A stretch of 64,000 nt of DNA from Sphaerisporangium dianthi (GTDB lineage: Bacteria; Actinomycetota; Actinomycetes; Streptosporangiales; Streptosporangiaceae): NCBI RefSeq assembly GCF_042654065.1, contig NZ_JBHSFP010000015.1:136875-200874 (forward strand), given 5' to 3'. The notes under the pieces are model-generated. The model was not told where the DNA came from and made no database searches. It was given only the letters and a program-made list of their open reading frames with translations. Shown here one piece after another: positions 59,784 to 64,000 of this stretch; within the stretch, counting starts at the first letter, position 1; each line of letters begins with the position of its first letter. Position numbers and translations under genes: made by a program.

Positions 59784-61229
59784 GTGGCTGAGGGTGGCAA
59801 GCCCATGCGGCTATGGGGTGGCAGGTTCGAAGGCGGTCCGGCGGACGCGCTGACACGGCTCTCCGTGAGCGTGCAGTTCGACTGGCGGCTCGCGCCGTAC
59901 GACCTGATGGCGTCTCGGGCGCACGCCCGGGTGCTCCACCGCGCGGGGCTGCTGAGCGAGACAGAGCTCGAGCGCATGATCGGAGCGCTGGACGACCTCG
60001 AGGAAGCCTGCAAGTCGGGCGAGTTCCGGCCGACAGTGGCCGACGAGGACGTGCACACCGCCCTCGAGCGCGGGCTCCTTGAGCATCTCGGGTCGCTCGG
60101 CGGCAAGCTGCGCGCCGGGCGCAGCCGCAACGACCAGATCGCCACCGACCTGCGCCTCTACCTCCGCGACAACGTCCGCCACATCGTGTCACGGCTGGTC
60201 GAGCTGGAGACCGCGCTGATCAGCCAGGCCGAGGAGCACGCGGCCACCGCCGCGCCCGGCATGACCCACCTGCAGCACGCCCAGCCGGTGTCGTTCGGCC
60301 ACCAGCTCCTCGCCCACGTCCACCCGATCGCCCGCGACGTCGACCGGCTGCGCGACTGGGACCGGCGCGCCGCGGTCTCCCCGCTCGGCTCGGGCGCGCT
60401 CGCCGGGTCCTCGCTGCCCCTGGACCCGCAGGCCGTCGCCCGTGAGCTCGGCTTCGACTCGGCCGCGCCCAACTCCATGGACGCCGTCGCCGACCGCGAC
60501 TTCGCCGCCGAGTTCCTGTTCTGCGCGGCACTGATCGGGGTTCACCTGTCGCGCCTGGGCGAAGAGATCGTCCTGTGGGCCTCCCAGGAGTTCCACTGGA
60601 TCGAGATGGACGACGCCTACTCCACCGGCTCCTCGATCATGCCGCAGAAGAAGAACCCGGACGTGGCCGAGCTCGCCCGCGGCAAGTCGGGCAGGCTCAT
60701 CGGCAACCTCATGTCCCTGCTCACCACGCTCAAGGGCCTGCCGCTCACCTACAACCGCGATCTGCAGGAGGACAAGGAGCCCGTCTTCGACGCCGTCGAC
60801 ACCCTGCTCCTCGTCCTGCCCGCGGTCTCCGGCCTGGTCTCCACCATGAGGGTCAACACCGCCCGCCTCTCGTCCTCGGCGCCCGACGGCTTCGCCCTGG
60901 CCACCGACCTCGCCGAACTGCTGGTGCGCAAGGGGGTGCCGTTCCGCGACGCCCACGAGGCGGTCGGCCACCTCGTGGTCTGGTGCCAGGTCAACGACAC
61001 CACCTTCGAGCGGCTCACCGAGGAGGATCTCAACAAGCTCTCCCCGCACTTCACCGCCCCCGCCGCCGACGGCTCCGACGTCCCCGGCCCGCTGGAGGTG
61101 CTGAACGTCCAGGGCGCGCTGGCCTCCCGCAAGGCGTACGGCGGCACCGCCCCCGACCGGGTGCGCGACCAGATCGTGGCGCTGCGCGAGACCGTCGACG
61201 GCCAGGCGCGGTGGGCGAGCGGATCCTAG
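59784..61229 (+). CDS. argH: Argininosuccinate lyase
   Basis: 481 residues, last step of arginine synthesis. Family signature GSSIMPQKKNPD at about 283-294; N-terminal RLWGGRFEGGPADALTRLS, and HTATGM-like MTHLQHAQPVSFGHQL. GTG 59784 with GAGGAG at 59773-59778; TTG/ATG extensions upstream lack support. The 180-base gap after argR contains a TAGGGT (59741-59746) that might be a -10, so argH may have its own promoter. argG, its usual neighbour, is absent here. The end of the gene lies in the first unit of a 36-bp repeat. Confidence 0.95.
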   Translation: MAEGGKPMRLWGGRFEGGPADALTRLSVSVQFDWRLAPYDLMASRAHARVLHRAGLLSETELERMIGALDDLEEACKSGEFRPTVADEDVHTALERGLLEHLGSLGGKLRAGRSRNDQIATDLRLYLRDNVRHIVSRLVELETALISQAEEHAATAAPGMTHLQHAQPVSFGHQLLAHVHPIARDVDRLRDWDRRAAVSPLGSGALAGSSLPLDPQAVARELGFDSAAPNSMDAVADRDFAAEFLFCAALIGVHLSRLGEEIVLWASQEFHWIEMDDAYSTGSSIMPQKKNPDVAELARGKSGRLIGNLMSLLTTLKGLPLTYNRDLQEDKEPVFDAVDTLLLVLPAVSGLVSTMRVNTARLSSSAPDGFALATDLAELLVRKGVPFRDAHEAVGHLVVWCQVNDTTFERLTEEDLNKLSPHFTAPAADGSDVPGPLEVLNVQGALASRKAYGGTAPDRVRDQIVALRETVDGQARWASGS

Positions 61230-61345
61230 GGCGAGAGCCGTCCGGCATGGGCGAGCGGATCCCGGGGCGGCGGCCGTCCGGTATGGGCGAGTGGATCCCA
61301 AGGCGGCAGCCGTCCGGCACGGGCGAGCGCGTCCTGGACCGCGAG
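61211..61345 (+). repeat. 36-bp tandem repeat across the argH/mpg junction
   Basis: Three units of 36 bp (61211-61246, 61247-61282, 61283-61318) and a partial fourth (61319-61345). Each starts (G/A)TGGGCGAG and ends CCGTCCGGY. Unit 1 contains the last 19 bases of argH; units 1-3 read as 12-residue blocks (MGERIxGRxPSG-like) in the frame of the glycosylase gene, and unit 4 reads TGERVLDREFFE, its likely original start. Confidence 0.85.
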
Positions 61346-61975
61346 TTCTTCGAACGGCCCGCGCCCGAGGTGGCGCCCGACCTGCTCGGACGGGTCCTCG
61401 CGCATGGGCCGGTGGCCGTGCGCCTCACCGAGATCGAGGCGTACGGCCCGCCCGGGTCCGACCCCGCCTCCCACACCTACCGGGGACGCACGCCGCGCAA
61501 CGCCGTCATGTTCGGCCCGCCCGGTCACCTGTACGTCTACTTCACCTACGGCATGCACTATTGCGCCAACTTCGTCTGCCTGCCCGAAGGACTGGGCTCC
61601 GGGGTGCTCCTGCGCGCCGGCGAGGTGGTGCGGGGGGTGGAGGCCGCCCGCACCCGCCGCCACCGGCCCAGCACGGCCGCGCCGCTCACCGGGCCCGGCC
61701 GGACCGTCACCGAACGCGACCTGGCCCGAGGCCCCGCCCGGCTGGCCGTGGCGCTCGGCATCGGGCGCGAGCACAACGGTGCCGACTGCTGCGCGGGCGG
61801 AGGCCCGGACGGGCTGCGGGTGCTGGAGGGCGAGCCCGTGGACTCGGCGTCGATCCGCTGCGGCCCGCGCACCGGCGTGTCGTCCGCCGCGGACACCCCT
61901 TGGCGCTTCTGGATCGACGGCGACCCGACCGTCTCGCCGTACCGCAGGCACGTGCCCAGAACCAGGCCGGGCTGA
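61247..61975 (+). CDS. 3-methyladenine DNA glycosylase (AAG/MPG family)
   Basis: Base excision repair enzyme that removes alkylated purines. Core of about 200 residues: RVLDREFFERPAPEVAPDLLGR, catalytic Glu in LTEIEAYGPPGSDPASHTYRG, YFTYGMHYCANFV and DLARGPARLAVALGIGREHNG. Start is uncertain: ATG 61247 and ATG 61283 (and GTG 61211) all begin repeat units, and none has a clear ribosome site; the core would begin near 61319. The next gene is tyrS, a pairing also known in mycobacteria. Confidence 0.85.
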   Translation: MGERIPGRRPSGMGEWIPRRQPSGTGERVLDREFFERPAPEVAPDLLGRVLAHGPVAVRLTEIEAYGPPGSDPASHTYRGRTPRNAVMFGPPGHLYVYFTYGMHYCANFVCLPEGLGSGVLLRAGEVVRGVEAARTRRHRPSTAAPLTGPGRTVTERDLARGPARLAVALGIGREHNGADCCAGGGPDGLRVLEGEPVDSASIRCGPRTGVSSAADTPWRFWIDGDPTVSPYRRHVPRTRPG

Positions 61976-62100
61976 CCGCCCGGACGGTCGCGCATCCTGG
62001 CCTTTCGAGTGGCGGAGTGGTGCGGTGATCGGGCAGGCTGTACACAGGGCGGAAGCCCGGCATTCATCCCATTCGGCGAACGACTATGAAGGCCAGGATC

Positions 62101-63369
62101 GTGACCGACATCCTCGATGACCTTGCTTGGCGCGGCCTGATCGCGCAGTCCACCGATATCGACGCCCTGCGTGGCGCGATGAGCGAGGGTCCGATCACGG
62201 TCTATTGCGGCTTCGACCCCACCGCGCCGTCACTGCATGTCGGCAACCTCGTCCCGCTGCTCGCGCTCACGCGCATCCAGCGGGCGGGCCACCGCGCCAT
62301 CGGGCTGGTCGGCGGCGCCACCGGCCTCATCGGCGACCCCAGCGGCAAGAGCGAAGAGCGCTCACTCAACTCCACCGAGGTGGTCGCCGAGTGGGTACGG
62401 CGCATCCGCGTCCAGGTGGAGAAGTTCATCGACTTCTCCGACCCGGCCAACGCCATCCTTGTCAGCAACCTCGACTGGACGGCGGGGCTGTCGGCCATCG
62501 ACTTCCTGCGGGACGTGGGCAAGCACTTCCCGGTGAATCGCATGCTCGCCCGCGAGTCGGTCTCGGCGCGGCTCGCAGGGGAGGGGCTGAGCTACACCGA
62601 GTTCAGCTACCAGATCCTGCAGGCCAACGACTACCTGGAGCTGCACCGGCGGCACGGCTGTGTCCTGCAGATCGGTGGCAGCGACCAATGGGGCAACATC
62701 ACCGCAGGCTGCGACCTGATCCGGCGGGTCGAGGGCGCCCACGTGCACGCGCTGACGGTGCCGCTCATCACCAAGGCCGACGGCACCAAGTTCGGCAAGA
62801 CGGCGGGCGGAGCGGTCTGGCTCGACCCCGAGCTGACCTCGCCGTACGCGTTCTACCAGTTCTGGCTGAACTCCGATGACCGCGACGTCGTGCGGTTCCT
62901 GAAGATCTTCAGTTTCCGGTCCAGGGATGAGATCGAGGCCCTGGAGAAGAGCGCGTCCGAGCGTCCCGCGGCGCGCGAGGCGCAGCGGGCTCTGGCGGAG
63001 GAGTTCACGACGCTGTTGCACGGCGCCGACGAATGCGCGGCGGTCATCGCCGCATCGGGGGCGCTGTTCGGCCAGGGCTCACTGCAGGAGCTGCCCGAAC
63101 GAACGCTCGCCTCGGCGCTCGCCGAGGTGCCCCGAGCCACCGTTCCAGCCCTCGGGGCCTCCTACGTCGACCTGCTCGCCGAGAGCGGGCTGGTCGAGAG
63201 CAAGTCGGCCGCGCGGCGCTCGGTCAAGGAGGGCGGGGCCTACCTCAACAACGTGCGGATCACGGACGAGGCGTACGCACCGTCCGCCGACGACCTGCTG
63301 CACGGCCGTTTCCTGGTGCTCCGCAAGGGCAAGCGCTCCGTGGGCGGCGTCGAGGTGGCCGCCGGCTAG
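62101..63369 (+). CDS. tyrS: Tyrosine--tRNA ligase
   Basis: 422 residues, class I synthetase. HIGH-like motif PTAPSLHVGNLVPLL at about 41-55 and KMSKS-like KFGKTAGGAVW at about 228-238; C-terminal S4 domain (SAARRSVKEGGAYLNN). GTG 62101 is chosen because the family starts TDI-D-L-WRGLI and AAGG lies eight bases upstream; ATG 62086 would add five residues. No T-box is visible. A hairpin follows. Confidence 0.95.
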   Translation: MTDILDDLAWRGLIAQSTDIDALRGAMSEGPITVYCGFDPTAPSLHVGNLVPLLALTRIQRAGHRAIGLVGGATGLIGDPSGKSEERSLNSTEVVAEWVRRIRVQVEKFIDFSDPANAILVSNLDWTAGLSAIDFLRDVGKHFPVNRMLARESVSARLAGEGLSYTEFSYQILQANDYLELHRRHGCVLQIGGSDQWGNITAGCDLIRRVEGAHVHALTVPLITKADGTKFGKTAGGAVWLDPELTSPYAFYQFWLNSDDRDVVRFLKIFSFRSRDEIEALEKSASERPAAREAQRALAEEFTTLLHGADECAAVIAASGALFGQGSLQELPERTLASALAEVPRATVPALGASYVDLLAESGLVESKSAARRSVKEGGAYLNNVRITDEAYAPSADDLLHGRFLVLRKGKRSVGGVEVAAG

Positions 63370-63394
63370 CGATCTCGTTCCGTTTCGACTCCCC

Positions 63395-63428
63395 GGCCCC
63401 GGACGGCACTCTCGTGCCGCCCGGGGCC
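63395..63428 (+). terminator. Hairpin terminator after tyrS
   Basis: GGCCCCGG (63395-63402) pairs with CCGGGGCC (63421-63428), continued after one mismatch by CGGCAC/GTGCCG around a TCTC loop. It separates tyrS from the rRNA promoters. From 63429 to about 63640 I see no gene. Confidence 0.75.
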
Positions 63429-63674
63429 GTTGCCATAGGTAACAGTCTTGTAGCGGATGAGTGAGAGTTTTCCCGTTTCATGGGATGAGCTGCGCGATCG
63501 TTCCCGTAATCGATTTGACGGACCTCCCGACGCCGCTTAATGTTCTGTCTCGCCCCAGGGAACGGCGGGCCGCCGCAGAGGCGCCTGGCTCCCGGGTATC
63601 CCGAACGACATGCTCTCGGAACCCCGTCCTAGACGGAGGGTCCGGGCTTGACATGTCGCCCAGTACGAGATCGG

Positions 63675-63698
63675 ACTGAACCTCATATGAGATTCAGT
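63675..63698 (+). promoter_or_regulatory. 24-bp dyad upstream of the rRNA promoters
   Basis: Half-sites ACTGAACCTCAT and ATGAGATTCAGT: 11 of 12 base pairs are symmetric (one C/A mismatch at 63681/63692). It directly abuts the -35 of a candidate promoter at 63698. Such symmetry and AT content are unusual in this genome and suggest a protein-binding site (TetR/GntR-like or an rRNA regulator). Confidence 0.55.
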
Positions 63699-63727
63699 TG
63701 GACTTCCGATGGGCGATGGAGTAAGTT
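63698..63727 (+). promoter_or_regulatory. rRNA operon promoter candidate 1
   Basis: TTGGAC (63698-63703) and TAAGTT (63722-63727) are 18 bases apart. A perfect TTGACA also lies upstream (63648-63653) but without a good -10. Tandem promoters are normal for actinomycete rRNA operons. Confidence 0.5.
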
Positions 63728-63799
63728 AGACGGGTTGCCCTGGCGACGGGGTGGACGAGATTTTAGCAGTTCTGGGTGGTTTACAGCAGATCGGTTGAT

Positions 63800-63828
63800 T
63801 TGCGGGGATCGTCCGAAACTGGTAAAGT
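63800..63828 (+). promoter_or_regulatory. rRNA operon promoter candidate 2 (best match)
   Basis: TTGCGG (63800-63805) and TAAAGT (63823-63828) are separated by 17 bases; transcription would begin near 63835. Confidence 0.6.
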
Positions 63829-63829
63829 T

Positions 63830-64000
63830 TGAAACACGAGATGAACGCCCCGGACCGGGGTCGGGCTCCTGGCGGGTCTGGTTTCCGGCTGGTGTACGCG
63901 TCCGTTTCTTGAGAACTCAACAGTGTGTTAAAAGCCAGTGCATGAATATGCATTACTCCCGTCTTCCGCACTCTTCGCGGGTGTGGGGATGGTTTTCCTT
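63830..64000 (+). ncRNA. 5' leader of an rRNA operon (16S gene beyond the window)
   Basis: TTGAGAACTCAACAGTGTG (63909-63927) is the conserved actinobacterial rRNA leader motif, near the antitermination/processing region of pre-16S RNA. CCCCGG/CCGGGG and TGCAT/ATGCA inverted repeats can form leader stems. The 16S rRNA gene should start within the next few hundred bases to the right; none of it lies in the window. Confidence 0.75.

Noticed and set aside
63461..63679. 72-codon frame in the rRNA upstream region
   Set aside because: No match to any family; lies over promoter sequence.

Overview
This window is high-GC actinomycete chromosome. The evidence is the strong GC bias at third codon positions, the many GTG starts, the mycolic-free core gene order, the actinobacterial LexA (SOS) box in front of ruvCAB and the actinobacterial rRNA leader at the right edge. 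Gene order resembles Streptosporangiales and their relatives more than Streptomyces (argF inside the arg cluster, no argG between argR and argH, no rpsD beside rarA), but the genus cannot be fixed from sequence alone. Almost all of it is chromosomal core; there is no IS element, CRISPR array, prophage or complete tRNA gene.

Left part (1-13.3 kb): an XRE/TPR regulator, a leaderless VOC-fold protein, an ECF sigma factor coupled to an unrecognised membrane protein, a DUF3048 lipoprotein, pdxS, a Tat-exported PhoD-type phosphatase, pdxT, yebC, an Eis-like acetyltransferase and the ruvC-ruvA-ruvB Holliday junction operon under a perfect SOS box. Centre-left (13.7-30 kb): yajC-secD-secF (Sec translocon accessory complex), apt, relA (stringent response), a DUF349 protein, then two paralogous membrane-anchored cyclophilins on the minus strand that bracket an MBL hydrolase, hisS and aspS. 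Next come DUF2231, rarA, DUF948 and a small membrane protein.

Centre (30-45 kb): alaS-ruvX-mltG-mltG'-aroE, with two tandem diverged mltG genes. A vapBC-type toxin-antitoxin pair sits exactly where aroE meets the infC-rpmI-rplT operon. infC has an ATC start codon and a leader with a rho-independent terminator, so its expression is probably attenuated and autoregulated. trmH-family methyltransferase, an orphan histidine kinase and pheS-pheT follow.

Right part: an accessory block of about 8 kb lies between pheT and argC (penicillin acylase-family enzyme with a C-terminal discoidin domain, MFS exporter, PAP2 membrane protein, a DUF6461-like remnant, acyl-CoA synthetase). Then comes the arginine cluster argC-J-B-D-F-R, tightly overlapped and preceded by ARG-box dyads for its own last gene product ArgR, followed by argH. 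A 36-bp tandem repeat joins the argH tail to a 3-methyladenine DNA glycosylase gene. tyrS closes the protein-coding part. The last 350 bp hold rRNA-operon promoters, a striking 24-bp dyad and the rRNA leader; the 16S gene itself lies outside the window.

No wholly new multi-gene system was found. The best leads are the infC leader, the dyad upstream of the rRNA promoters, the tandem mltG pair, the paired extracytoplasmic cyclophilins, the sigma/membrane-protein pair and the repeat-built N terminus of the glycosylase.
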